Source of the DNA: Candidatus Cloacimonas sp.
GTDB taxonomy: Bacteria > Cloacimonadota > Cloacimonadia > Cloacimonadales > Cloacimonadaceae
Reading direction: 5' to 3'
NCBI GenBank assembly: GCA_035403355.1
Contig: DAONFA010000001.1
Coordinates: 1 to 64,000 of the forward strand
DNA length: 64,000 nucleotides
This document shows, piece after piece, positions 37,352 to 46,532 of the stretch. The first letter of the stretch is position 1. The number at the start of each line of letters is the position of its first letter. The position numbers and the translations under genes are program-made. The notes under the pieces were generated by a model. The model was given only the letters and a program-made list of their open reading frames with translations, was not told the origin of the DNA and did no database searches.

Positions 37352-38863
37352 TTATAAATCTTTAAAGGGATTATCTGTTACAGGATTCACTTTTTGGCTG
37401 GCATACTTGCGCCAATCCTCATCATTACGATTTCTTCCACCCCGGCGCTGATTTGAGCTATGAGGTCTATCGTTATGCTGTTCTCTATGATTATGTTCTT
37501 CAGAACGGGCACGCTCTTCAGCAATTTCCATCGGTGTGCGGTCTGTATAATCCAAAGTAATTCTGTGATTATCTTTATCTATGGCAGTCACCATTAAAGT
37601 TATGGGATCGCCTGATTGAAAACTATCGCTTTTCCGGACTCTGGATTTAGGTAAAAGCCCTGTAATACCTTCACTGATAGTAACAAAAACGCCAAAATTG
37701 GTGGAACTTTCTACAATTCCTTCAAAAGGATTTTCCAGCTGTACAATTTCGTCAATTTTATCCCAAGGGTCTTCTTCCAAGGCCTTCAAGGAAAGGGATA
37801 TTTTGCGGGTATCTTCATCTATGCGAAGAATTTGCACCTGCACCCAGTCCCCTTCTTTTACAATTTCCCGCGGATGAGATATTTGGCGATTGCGGCTCAT
37901 TTCAGAAACAGGTATCAGCCCTTCCACCCCGGGTTTAAGTTCTGCAAATGCTCCAAAATTATGTAAACGCAGAACCCGACAATTAATAATATCGCCTTCG
38001 TGCAGTTCTTTCAATGCCTGTTCAAAAGGATTTTCTAAAAGCGCTTTGCGGGACAGGGCAATTTTTTCTCCCTTAATATCCAGAATTTTAACTTCAATTT
38101 CCTGCCCTTTTTTCAGCTCGTCCTGCGGTTTAACTATATGCTGCCAGGAAATTTCCGAAATATGTAACAAACCCTCAATGCCATCTAAATCTACAAAAGC
38201 GCCAAAAGTGGTCATCCGCAAGACCTTGCCGGTAACAACATCCCCTACATTCAGTTTGGCTAAAGCTGCTTCTTTTCTTTCCTGCTCCTGCATTTCTTCA
38301 AGCTGCCGATGCGAAACAACAATCCGACGGCAATTTTCGGAACATTCTATTACCAGAAAATCCATCGTTTTGCCTATATATTGAGCAGTATCTTCTGAGG
38401 ACCTTTGAGATACTTGAGAAACGGGACAAAATGCCTTTGCTCCTAAAATATCAACATTAAAGCCACCCTTGGTAGGAGTAAATATCTTTCCCTGCACGGG
38501 AATTTTCTTTTCGTATGCCTCAAGGATTGACTGCTTATCTACATATTGCTTGGTTAAACTTTTAGCTATAACATAGCCATTTTCATTCTGGTCAACAACA
38601 TAACCTTTTAAGCTGTCTCCCACTTTGTAAGATAGAACTCCACTGGCGTTGGAAAATTCTCCGATTTCGGCATAAGCATCATATTTGCCGCCCAAATTCA
38701 AAATTAAATATTGGTCGCTGATACTTACAATAGGGGCTTCAATAACATCGCCCTTTTTAATTTCAGCCGTGTTTTGAAAGGATTCTTCCAACATCCGCAG
38801 ATATTCATCCTTCATTTCTCTCATAGCAGCTTTGCTGCTGGTAGTATGTAACTTATCTGACAT
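37352..38863 (-). CDS. rpsA: 30S ribosomal protein S1 with five S1 domains
   Basis: A 503-aa RNA-binding ribosomal protein that helps mRNA docking. I count five S1 domains, at about residues 38-105, 120-185, 205-275, 290-362 and 375-445 (the third to fifth contain TTFGAFVDL, HNFGAFAEL and TNFGVFVTI). E. coli S1 has six, so this is a five-domain form. A basic His/Arg-rich tail (HNHREQHNDRP, QRRGGRNRN) ends the protein. An AGGAG site precedes the ATG. lysS follows closely. Confidence 0.93.
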   Translation of the reverse strand: MSDKLHTTSSKAAMREMKDEYLRMLEESFQNTAEIKKGDVIEAPIVSISDQYLILNLGGKYDAYAEIGEFSNASGVLSYKVGDSLKGYVVDQNENGYVIAKSLTKQYVDKQSILEAYEKKIPVQGKIFTPTKGGFNVDILGAKAFCPVSQVSQRSSEDTAQYIGKTMDFLVIECSENCRRIVVSHRQLEEMQEQERKEAALAKLNVGDVVTGKVLRMTTFGAFVDLDGIEGLLHISEISWQHIVKPQDELKKGQEIEVKILDIKGEKIALSRKALLENPFEQALKELHEGDIINCRVLRLHNFGAFAELKPGVEGLIPVSEMSRNRQISHPREIVKEGDWVQVQILRIDEDTRKISLSLKALEEDPWDKIDEIVQLENPFEGIVESSTNFGVFVTISEGITGLLPKSRVRKSDSFQSGDPITLMVTAIDKDNHRITLDYTDRTPMEIAEERARSEEHNHREQHNDRPHSSNQRRGGRNRNDEDWRKYASQKVNPVTDNPFKDL

Positions 38864-39196
38864 AAGATTCTCCTAAAGGCAATTCAGAAAGACCAACTTT
38901 CCTGTTGCCTTCTTTTTGTAAAGGTTTTTATTCCTCAGCTTCTTTTAATTGTAAAAATAAGTGTCTGTTAGCTAATTAAGACCCCTGTTATAAACCTCTG
39001 TAAATCCTAATAATTCAGTTGCCCTATTTCAGATTGTATATCTGCGACTGAGTTACCTGAAGTTCTTGATAAAAAACTCCTTATCTTGTGGCAAAAAAGA
39101 ATACTAAATCTGTTTTTATTTGACAATTATCATAGGATCTGAAAATGATGCTTTTCATAAGTTAAAGCGGGTTATTTAAACCGAAGAGCCAGATAA
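38864..39196. other. Divergent intergenic region between rpsA and the NuoE-like gene
   Basis: AT-rich, without the hairpin repeats found elsewhere. A TTGACA at 39120-39125 faces the NuoE-like gene but has no convincing -10 box at the right spacing. I see no riboswitch or other structured element. Confidence 0.5.
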
Positions 39197-39214
39197 ATGG
39201 CTAAAGGATTGACT

Positions 39215-39691
39215 ATGGCAAACGATATTGAACTGCTGGATGAAATTCTGGCTAAGTATCAAGGCAAAAAGGGGTCTTTAATTCCGTTATTACAAGAAAC
39301 GCAGAATACCCTGGGTTTTTTATCCCGGGAAACAATGGCTTACATAGCGGAAAAAATGCATATTCCGGCAGCTGAGATTTTTGGTGTAGCTACCTTTTAT
39401 TCAATGTTTCGTTTAAAACCACAGGGAAAACATCTTATTCGTGTTTGTAAAGGAACTGCTTGTCATGTTTCCGATGCGGATGGCATAAAAAAAGCCGTGA
39501 TGGATGCATTACAGCTTTCCGAAGAGGAAAATACAACTGCCGATATGCAGTTTACTGTAATGGAAGTTGCCTGCCTGGGTTGCTGTTCTTTATCTCCGGT
39601 AATTATGATAGACGGAAGAACTTATGGTAAATTAACGCCGGGGGCAATTCCTGCTGTTCTGAAACAATATGAAACCGAGGATACTTTATGA
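39215..39691 (+). CDS. NuoE/HydA-gamma-like [2Fe-2S] subunit
   Basis: About 158 aa; thioredoxin-fold [2Fe-2S] subunit of NADH-linked complexes, with ligand cysteines in CKGTACH and CLGCCS. ATG 39215 has AAAGGA six bases upstream; an in-frame ATG at 39197 is possible but has a poorer site. It passes electrons between the NADH/FMN subunit (next gene, ATGA overlap) and other clusters. No membrane Nuo subunits are nearby, so it belongs to a soluble complex rather than respiratory complex I. Confidence 0.88.
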   Translation: MANDIELLDEILAKYQGKKGSLIPLLQETQNTLGFLSRETMAYIAEKMHIPAAEIFGVATFYSMFRLKPQGKHLIRVCKGTACHVSDADGIKKAVMDALQLSEEENTTADMQFTVMEVACLGCCSLSPVIMIDGRTYGKLTPGAIPAVLKQYETEDTL

Positions 39692-41457
39692 ATAATATAA
39701 TCGTAAAAGTTGGTTTGGCAAGTTGTGGTGTTGCAGCTGGTGCCAAAGAAGTATATAATGCCCTGGAACAATATCTTGAAAATAATCCAAGACCTGTTAC
39801 TCTAAAAAAGACAGCGTGCATTGGAATGTGTTTTGAGGAGCCAATTGTGCAATTTGAGGGCTCCGAACTTGGTTCTATTCATATCGGTAGAGCTAATCCG
39901 GAAACCATAATTCAAATACTGGAGGACTATATAGCCGGAAAAGCACCTGCCGAAAATATCATTTTAGCTGAAAAGATAAGCGGTAAGCATAATGCTCTTT
40001 TGGCAAATCAGCAAAGAATCGTTTTACGCAATTGCGGAATTATAGACCCGGAATGCCTTGAGGATTATGAAGCCGGAGATGGTTATAAAGCACTGCAAAA
40101 AGCACTGCAAATGGAAAGAACAGCCATCATTGAAGAAATTAAAAAATCCGGTTTAAGAGGAAGAGGTGGAGCTGGTTTTCCTACAGGGCTGAAATGGCAA
40201 TTTTGTGCCTCTGAAAATTCGGATAAGAAATATGTAATTTGTAACGCTGATGAAGGAGACCCCGGTGCTTTTATGGACCGCAGTACTCTGGAAGGTGACC
40301 CCCATTCTGTAATTGAAGGTATGACTATTGGTGCTTATGCCATTGGAGCTAACGAGGGCTATATTTACTGTCGTGCAGAATATCCTATGGCTTTGGAACA
40401 TTTGAAAACAGCTATTTCTGCCGCCGAAGAAAAGGGTTATCTGGGAAAAAACATTCTGGGCAGCTCCTTCAGTTTTGATTTACATATCAAAGAAGGAGCC
40501 GGTGCTTTCGTTTGCGGAGAAGAAACTGCTTTAATGCAATCCATTGAAGGAAAAAGAGGTATGCCAACTCTACGCCCTCCGTATCCTGCAGCAAAAGGAC
40601 TTTGGGGCAAACCAACAAACATCAATAATGTAGAGACCTGGGCAAATATTCCCTGGATAATTATGCACGGGGCACAGGAATTCAGGAAATACGGAACGGA
40701 AAAATCACCCGGAACCAAGGTCTTTGCCTTAGCCGGAAAAATTGCCGGTAGCGGTTTAATTGAAGTTCCCATGGGAATTACATTGCAGGATATTATCTAC
40801 AATGTCGGAGGAGGAATGAAGACCTCCAAACCCTTTAAAGCAGTCCAAATGGGAGGTCCTTCCGGGGGCTGTATTCCTGCTGAAAAACTTGATACTATAG
40901 TTGATTATGATTCTATTACGGCAACAGGTGCAATTATGGGTTCCGGAGGTATGGTGGTAATGGATACAGGAACCTGTATGGTTGATGTAGCCAGGTTTTT
41001 CCTTAATTTTACCCAAAACGAATCCTGCGGCAAATGCACTTTTTGCCGCATTGGTACAAAACGGATGCTGGAAATTTTAACCCGCATTACTGAAGGGAAA
41101 GGTGAATTGCAAGACATTGAAAAACTGGAAGAACTGGCAGTAAATATTATCAAGGGTTCTCTTTGTGGTTTGGGTCAAACAGCTCCCAATCCGGTTTTAA
41201 CTACTTTACGCTATTTTAAGGATGAATATTTGGCTCATATTGTAGATAAACACTGTCCCGCAGGTGTTTGCAATGCTCTCATAACCTATAAAATAAATCC
41301 CGAAAAATGTATCGGCTGCACTCTTTGTGCCCGAAAATGTCCTGTTTCCTGCATTTCCGGACAAGTAAAACAAGTTCATACTATAGACCAAAGCAAGTGT
41401 ACTAAATGTGGAACCTGTTTCCAGGTATGCAAGTTTGATGCCGTAACTAAAGAATAG
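39688..41457 (+). CDS. NuoF/HydB-like NADH-binding flavoprotein subunit
   Basis: A 589-aa soluble subunit. An N-terminal thioredoxin-like [2Fe-2S] domain covers about residues 1-90. The FMN/NADH core contains GRGGAGFPTG (158) and CNADEGDPGAF (185). A [4Fe-4S] site is CGKCTFCRIG (about 446), and two C-terminal [4Fe-4S] motifs (CIGCTLCARKCP, CTKCGTCFQVC) begin near 540. This layout is that of HydB/HndC subunits of multimeric NAD(P)-linked hydrogenases and relatives. The gene is joined to the NuoE-like gene by an ATGA overlap and is followed 11 bp later by the fusion gene. Confidence 0.93.
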   Translation: MNNIIVKVGLASCGVAAGAKEVYNALEQYLENNPRPVTLKKTACIGMCFEEPIVQFEGSELGSIHIGRANPETIIQILEDYIAGKAPAENIILAEKISGKHNALLANQQRIVLRNCGIIDPECLEDYEAGDGYKALQKALQMERTAIIEEIKKSGLRGRGGAGFPTGLKWQFCASENSDKKYVICNADEGDPGAFMDRSTLEGDPHSVIEGMTIGAYAIGANEGYIYCRAEYPMALEHLKTAISAAEEKGYLGKNILGSSFSFDLHIKEGAGAFVCGEETALMQSIEGKRGMPTLRPPYPAAKGLWGKPTNINNVETWANIPWIIMHGAQEFRKYGTEKSPGTKVFALAGKIAGSGLIEVPMGITLQDIIYNVGGGMKTSKPFKAVQMGGPSGGCIPAEKLDTIVDYDSITATGAIMGSGGMVVMDTGTCMVDVARFFLNFTQNESCGKCTFCRIGTKRMLEILTRITEGKGELQDIEKLEELAVNIIKGSLCGLGQTAPNPVLTTLRYFKDEYLAHIVDKHCPAGVCNALITYKINPEKCIGCTLCARKCPVSCISGQVKQVHTIDQSKCTKCGTCFQVCKFDAVTKE

Positions 41458-41468
41458 GAGTTTAGGCA

Positions 41469-44400
41469 ATGATAAATGTAAGTTTAAACGGAAAACCAGT
41501 GAAAGCAGAGCCCGGAATTACTATTTTAGAACTCTGCAAACAGAATAAGATAGATATTCCTACTTTATGTAACGATGAAGAATTAAATCCTTATGGTTCC
41601 TGCTGGGTTTGTTTGGTAGAAGTAAAAGGCAGAAAGGGTTTTGTAACATCCTGCGGAACTATTATTGCAGAAGGAATGGAAATTATAACCGATAGCGAGT
41701 CCATTCACACAGCTCGTAAAATGGCTTTGGAATTACTTATTTCCAATCACTATGCGGATTGCATTGCTCCCTGCACAATTGCCTGTCCTGACCAGGTTGA
41801 TATTCAGACCTATATATCTTTAATAGCCAATGGCAAATATCATGAGGCAGTGAAAGTTATTAAAGAGAAACTCCCAATGCCTCTATCTATTGGAAGGATA
41901 TGTCCTGCCTTTTGTGAAAAAGAATGCCGCAGACAAATAGTAGATGAAAGCATTGCTATCAGGCAGCTGAAAAGATATGCTGCCGATGTGGATAACGAAG
42001 ATGTATGGAATTATGTTCCTGAAAAGTTACCTTCCAAAAACAAGAAAGTTGCCATTATCGGAGCCGGACCCAGCGGACTTACCTGTGGCTATTATCTTTC
42101 CCACCTGGGCTATGAAGTTCATATTTATGAGGCAGCTCCTAAGGCAGGGGGTTGGTTGCGTTATGGGATTCCGGAATTTCGGCTTCCCAAAGATATTCTG
42201 GATGCGGAAATAGAGCTTATTTGCACCAATGGAATGCAGATTGAATATAATCAACAACTGGGCAAAGATGTCTTTTTACAAGACCTGGCAAATGATTTTG
42301 CTGCAGTGTATCTTGCCCTCGGAGCTCAAAAAGCAGTGCCAATGCCGGTTAAAGGTAGTGATTTGGAAGGTTGTTTTTTAGGGGTTGATTTCCTGAAAGC
42401 ACACGCTTTAGGCAATTCTCCTGATTTAGGATTTAAAGTAGCCATCGTTGGAGGTGGAAATACTGCTGTTGATTGTGCCCGAACTGCTGTTAGAAAAGGT
42501 TGTGAAGTTGCTGTTATTTATAGAAGAACCAAAGCTGAAATGCCTGCCGAGCCAAGCGAGGTCTTTGCCTGTGAACAGGAAGGCGTGAAATTTTACTACC
42601 TTGCCAATCCTGTAGAATATATAGGTAAAGGTGGACATCTAACCAGCGTAATTATTGAAAAAATGCGTTTAGGAGAACCCGATAAAAGCGGAAGAAGAAG
42701 ACCTGAACCAACCGGTGAATTTTTTGAACTGCCTTTTGACAGTATTATTGCTGCTATTTCTCAGGTTCCTGAGGTGGATATCTTTACGGAAGAGAAAAAC
42801 TATGTAGCAGATAAAATATTGCCCATTTCGCGTTGGCAAACAGCTATTGTGGATGAATCAACTATGTTTACCGGCTTGGGAAATGTGTTTGCCGGAGGCG
42901 ATTTTAGAAGAGGTGCTGCAACAGCTATTGAGGCAATTGCTGATGGAAGAATTGCCGCAACCGCTATAGACAGATTTTTGGAAACAGGAGAAATAACTGC
43001 TGAACTTATCCCTTTTGACAGTAAAAAAGCTAACACAGTGAAAGAAATCAGCCCTGAAGAGTTTTCTATTTATGAAAAAATAGAGCGACGGGAGATGCCG
43101 GAACTGCCTGTTGAAGAAGCAAAAATCAGTTTTAAAGAAGTGGAGCTTGGTTTTTCGGAAACAGCTGCCGTAAGTGAAGCAAAACGCTGTCTGGAATGTG
43201 GTTGTTTTGTGAATGAGACCTGTTTCCTGCGTAAATATTGCACTGATTATTTAGTTAATCCTGCTCAATTTTTAGGGGATAAAAATAAACATCCGATTGA
43301 CTACACTCATCCTTTCATCGTTCGGGATGCCAATAAGTGTATTTATTGCGGACGCTGTATCAGAACCTGTGCCGAAATTCAGGGTCCGGCTGTTTTGGGC
43401 TATATTTATAGAGGTTTTGCCACTCTCGTAGCTCCAGAATTTGGGGATTCGTTAACAAAGACAAGCTGTCTTTCCTGTGGAAAGTGTATTGATGTTTGTC
43501 CCGTGGGGGCTTTAACAGAAAGGACTGTTCACTATAAATTCAATCCTCATCCTAAAGATATTTCTCTGCAAAATTGCGGTTTATGTGGAGTGGGCTGTTT
43601 TATTCAAACCGAAACCCAGGCAGGAACTATCACCCGGGTTACAACTTCACAAAAGGAACCTGGCTTTAACGGTAAAAATCTCTGTTTTAAGGGAAGATTT
43701 GGCTGGCAAGGTCTTGATGATAAAGATAGATTGACTGTGCCTCTGAAAAAAGAAAAGGGCATTTTTAAAGAAATCAGCTGGCAGGAAGCAACTGACCTCA
43801 TAGCAGAAAATATATCTTTAGGCAAAACCCAACGCTTTGAAATCAGCCCCTATATTTCTCTGGAAGAAATGCTGCTGCTGAAAAGAGCTGCGGATAAATA
43901 TTCTACCGGGCTTTCTGCCAATCCTGCTTTTTCAGCTTTCAGCGATTCCTGTATTTCCTTAAGACCTCAAAAAGAACCCTATAGAATTTTGGACAACTTT
44001 CAGGAATATGTTGTTTACGGAGAACTGAATCAGGTGCTGGCAACTTTAATCCGTTTGCAACAAAGAAAAGGCAAGAAATTAACCCTCGTAAACTATCCGG
44101 AAAGCCCCTTTTCCCGTTTTGCCGATGCTAACTATGCAAATTTAAAAGAAGTTATGGCAACGGAGAAAACCCTGTTTGTTTATAATCAGAATCGCATCTC
44201 AGAACAGGAAGCATATAATTTATGGTGTTTTGCCTCGGAAAAAGGAAAAGATAATCTTCTGGTTTCTACCGATTATCGTAATCATCCTGGTTTTTTAGCG
44301 ATGCAGCCGAATTTTTCGCTAACCGTTTCCGATTTTGTTATGGGTTGGGGTGTTTATCCTTCGTTAGCTGCTGAAGCAAAATTCAGGGTTGCCGTAATGA

Positions 44401-44807
44401 CTTTTAAGGATGAAAAAGCACCTGTGGATTTGTTAATTCCGGCTCCAAGTTATCTGGAAATGGAAGGAACCGCTTTAAGCGACATTGGACAGGTAACAAA
44501 AAGTGCCAATCCTGCCAAGTCAATTATAATCAATGAATTGATGAGGATGTTCTATTGCCTAAAATGGATTCATCCCAATAGCGCTGAAATACCTTTTTGG
44601 AATGCTGAAGCGGAAAAGTTGCTGGTTAGTTTACAGAATTATGTTCCGGCAAAGTTTGAACCGAATGCTGTTAAAAGTGCCGAACTGAGTAAAACTATCA
44701 ATGTTATTCCCTCTCAGGTAGAAAAGTATATCGCTAACCTTTTTGAACAGAGACAAAAGCCAACAAAATTCTCCGGAGGGTTGACCTCCTGGTCAACCAA
44801 GGAGTAA
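41469..44807 (+). CDS. NuoG-like / GltD-like iron-sulfur flavoprotein fusion
   Basis: A 1112-aa soluble fusion. A [2Fe-2S] ferredoxin domain covers residues 1-80 (CWVC). A GltD-type [4Fe-4S] helical region covers about 95-185 (CIAPCTIACP). An FAD/NAD(P)H oxidoreductase core covers about 190-510 (AIIGAGPSG at 194, AIVGGGNTA at 324). CLECGC lies at 571, two [4Fe-4S] motifs near 623 (CIYCGRC) and 668 (CLSCGKC), then a molybdopterin-type [4Fe-4S] entry (CGLCGVGC at 700). A shortened, degenerate remainder lacks a recognisable Mo-ligand. No [FeFe]-hydrogenase H-cluster motifs are present. Probably couples NADH, NADP(H) and ferredoxin pools. The last residues (SGGLTSWSTKE) are written by a hairpin repeat. 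Confidence 0.85.
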   Translation: MINVSLNGKPVKAEPGITILELCKQNKIDIPTLCNDEELNPYGSCWVCLVEVKGRKGFVTSCGTIIAEGMEIITDSESIHTARKMALELLISNHYADCIAPCTIACPDQVDIQTYISLIANGKYHEAVKVIKEKLPMPLSIGRICPAFCEKECRRQIVDESIAIRQLKRYAADVDNEDVWNYVPEKLPSKNKKVAIIGAGPSGLTCGYYLSHLGYEVHIYEAAPKAGGWLRYGIPEFRLPKDILDAEIELICTNGMQIEYNQQLGKDVFLQDLANDFAAVYLALGAQKAVPMPVKGSDLEGCFLGVDFLKAHALGNSPDLGFKVAIVGGGNTAVDCARTAVRKGCEVAVIYRRTKAEMPAEPSEVFACEQEGVKFYYLANPVEYIGKGGHLTSVIIEKMRLGEPDKSGRRRPEPTGEFFELPFDSIIAAISQVPEVDIFTEEKNYVADKILPISRWQTAIVDESTMFTGLGNVFAGGDFRRGAATAIEAIADGRIAATAIDRFLETGEITAELIPFDSKKANTVKEISPEEFSIYEKIERREMPELPVEEAKISFKEVELGFSETAAVSEAKRCLECGCFVNETCFLRKYCTDYLVNPAQFLGDKNKHPIDYTHPFIVRDANKCIYCGRCIRTCAEIQGPAVLGYIYRGFATLVAPEFGDSLTKTSCLSCGKCIDVCPVGALTERTVHYKFNPHPKDISLQNCGLCGVGCFIQTETQAGTITRVTTSQKEPGFNGKNLCFKGRFGWQGLDDKDRLTVPLKKEKGIFKEISWQEATDLIAENISLGKTQRFEISPYISLEEMLLLKRAADKYSTGLSANPAFSAFSDSCISLRPQKEPYRILDNFQEYVVYGELNQVLATLIRLQQRKGKKLTLVNYPESPFSRFADANYANLKEVMATEKTLFVYNQNRISEQEAYNLWCFASEKGKDNLLVSTDYRNHPGFLAMQPNFSLTVSDFVMGWGVYPSLAAEAKFRVAVMTFKDEKAPVDLLIPAPSYLEMEGTALSDIGQVTKSANPAKSIIINELMRMFYCLKWIHPNSAEIPFWNAEAEKLLVSLQNYVPAKFEPNAVKSAELSKTINVIPSQVEKYIANLFEQRQKPTKFSGGLTSWSTKE

Positions 44808-44950
44808 CATTTTTTAGAACGACAAGGACGTCGTTCTTCCGGAAAGGGATGTCGTTTTCCGGAGGGTTGACCTCCTGGTCAACCAAGCATTAACATTTTT
44901 TAGAACGACGGGGAAGTCGTTTTTCCGGATGGGGATGTCGTTCCTCCGCA
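44766..44950. repeat. Hairpin repeats overlapping and following the fusion gene
   Basis: GTTGAC-CTCCTG-GTCAAC units at 44780-44797 and 44866-44883, alternating with AACGAC/GTCGTT units near 44818-44835 and 44904-44922, joined by TTCCGG. The first unit lies inside the coding end of the fusion gene and the stop codon comes 8 bp after its stem. Confidence 0.85.
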
Positions 44951-44963
44951 AGAAAAAAAGAGA

Positions 44964-45053
44964 GGAGCTTCAGTGAGCTCCGGTTACCCATTTTGCGGAG
45001 CTTCAGCGAGCTCCGGTTACTCATTTTGCGGAGCTTCAGCGAGCTCCGGCTAC
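44964..45053. repeat. Three-unit GGAGCT hairpin array
   Basis: Stems start at 44964, 44996 and 45029, about 33 bp apart, with loops TCAGTG, TCAGCG, TCAGCG, followed by CGGTTAC or CGGCTAC. It is related to the array at 3126-3253. The final CTA of the last unit (45050-45052) is the stop codon (TAG) of the minus-strand radical SAM gene. Confidence 0.9.
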
Positions 45054-46399
45054 ATAATTTCAGCTATCACTGCATCTCTTTTGGTTTTGGCAAGAGAGTG
45101 CAGTTCATAGCCAAGTTCTTTATGTTTTTGTTGCAAAGCGGATAAAATATCAGACGCAGTATGCTTTTGCAGCATTTCCTGCCACAAAATTTTGTGTTCT
45201 TCTTTATTCCAATAGAGGTTTAAGAGCTTGGCAAAATTTTCCAGTTGCTGCATTTCCTCAAAAGAGAGGGCATCCGAGGCAAGGCATTGATAGGGTGGCT
45301 GGTTAAGCCATTTATAATTTAAGTCCAAAGCAATTTTCTGCATCGGGGTATCGGGAAGAATTTTTAAAATGCCCAGTTGGACAGCATCCGGAAGAGTTGC
45401 ACAGACCTCATTTAAGCCATTTATCACGGAAGCATAATTTTCTCCGGGCAGTCCGGCAAGCAAATCAGTATGGATGCGTATTTTAGTGCGTTTTTTCAGT
45501 TCCAGCAAAGTCCATTTTGCTTTTTCCCAATTTGATTTTCTGCCACAGTTCAAAGCCACTTCTGAGTTTATGGTCTGAATGCCGATTTCCAAACGGATTC
45601 TATTTTCCGGCGCTTTTTCCAGTATGGCAATATCGTCTTCTGTCAGCAAATCAGGGTAGATTTCAAAATGGACATCGCCAAGGCAGTTATGTTCAATAAA
45701 GAAATTCCAGATATGATGTGCCATTTTTTTTTGGAGGTTAAAGCTGCGGTCAACGAATTTAATAGTTCTGGGTTGTAAAGAAATTAAGGTTTCCAGTTCC
45801 TTATTTAGGCATTGCAGATCTTCTTTATTTTCAGGATGATAACGAAGTTCAGAGCGTTTATCGGAAGCTGAAAGACAATAGACACAGGAAAACGGACAGC
45901 CCCTAAATGTTTCGTAATATAGCAATTTGCCTTTTAAAGTTTCTATATCGCTTTGTCTGTAAGGAAAAGGAATATCTTTCAAGGGAATATGTTCTGCCTG
46001 AAATAATTCTTTTTCATTTGCAGAAAAATCGTGTTCTGCCAAATAACGAAATTTACCTTCACCGGCACCTTGGACAATGTAAAGCCCTTTTCTTTTCAGG
46101 CAGGATAGGTTTTTTGCTTCAGGTCCGCCAATTACAATAACTGCTTCCGGCAAAAGTTTGCTAACTTCAGGAATCAATTCCTGCAGATAAAGACGGTTCC
46201 AAATATAGGCAGAAAAACAAAGGACATCGGCATTTTGGCTATAAATATCATATAGCACATCCAAAAGTCGGTCTTTTAATGTCCATTCTTTCAGAAAAAC
46301 GGTATAAGGCAAATCTGCAATCATTTCCCGTAAGTAGTAAAGGGCAGGATTGGATTGACTCCAGCTGCTGTTTATGGCTGTTAGAAGAACTTTTTTCAT
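45050..46399 (-). CDS. B12-binding domain radical SAM protein
   Basis: About 449 aa. The N-terminal cobalamin-binding-like domain covers about residues 1-130 (KVLLTAINSSW, VIGGPEA). The radical SAM core contains CPFSCVYC, followed by KFVDRSFN and a LLAGLPGE segment. Members modify diverse substrates; the target is unknown. I place the start at ATG 46399, which has AAGGAAGG upstream. The frame stays open to 46528, but the extra 43 codons only translate a 9-bp simple repeat into FSV/SSV. The stop codon lies in a hairpin array. Confidence 0.88.
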   Translation of the reverse strand: MKKVLLTAINSSWSQSNPALYYLREMIADLPYTVFLKEWTLKDRLLDVLYDIYSQNADVLCFSAYIWNRLYLQELIPEVSKLLPEAVIVIGGPEAKNLSCLKRKGLYIVQGAGEGKFRYLAEHDFSANEKELFQAEHIPLKDIPFPYRQSDIETLKGKLLYYETFRGCPFSCVYCLSASDKRSELRYHPENKEDLQCLNKELETLISLQPRTIKFVDRSFNLQKKMAHHIWNFFIEHNCLGDVHFEIYPDLLTEDDIAILEKAPENRIRLEIGIQTINSEVALNCGRKSNWEKAKWTLLELKKRTKIRIHTDLLAGLPGENYASVINGLNEVCATLPDAVQLGILKILPDTPMQKIALDLNYKWLNQPPYQCLASDALSFEEMQQLENFAKLLNLYWNKEEHKILWQEMLQKHTASDILSALQQKHKELGYELHSLAKTKRDAVIAEIM

Positions 46400-46415
46400 T
46401 TTTTCCTTCCTTGTA

Positions 46416-46532
46416 AACACTGAGGACACAGAGGACACAGAGGACACTGAGGACACTGAAAACACAGAGAACACAGAGGACACTGAGAACACTGAGAACA
46501 CAGAGAACACTGAGAACACTGAGGACACAGAG
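46416..46532. repeat. Thirteen 9-bp repeats, consensus RACAC(A/T)GAG
   Basis: Thirteen consecutive 9-bp units vary only at the first base (A or G) and at the sixth (A or T), apart from one GAA ending. It lies directly upstream of the radical SAM gene. Related short arrays in reverse orientation lie at 46732-46770 and 46813-46842. Confidence 0.92.

Noticed and set aside
41469..44807. [FeFe]-hydrogenase catalytic subunit
   Set aside because: The H-cluster signature motifs (TSCCP-, MACPGGC-like) are absent; cysteines fit ferredoxin, GltD and molybdopterin-type entry clusters only.
46400..46528. N-terminal extension of the radical SAM protein (FSV/SSV repeats)
   Set aside because: It translates a 9-bp simple repeat. 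ATG 46399 has a good AAGGAAGG site and begins the conserved domain.
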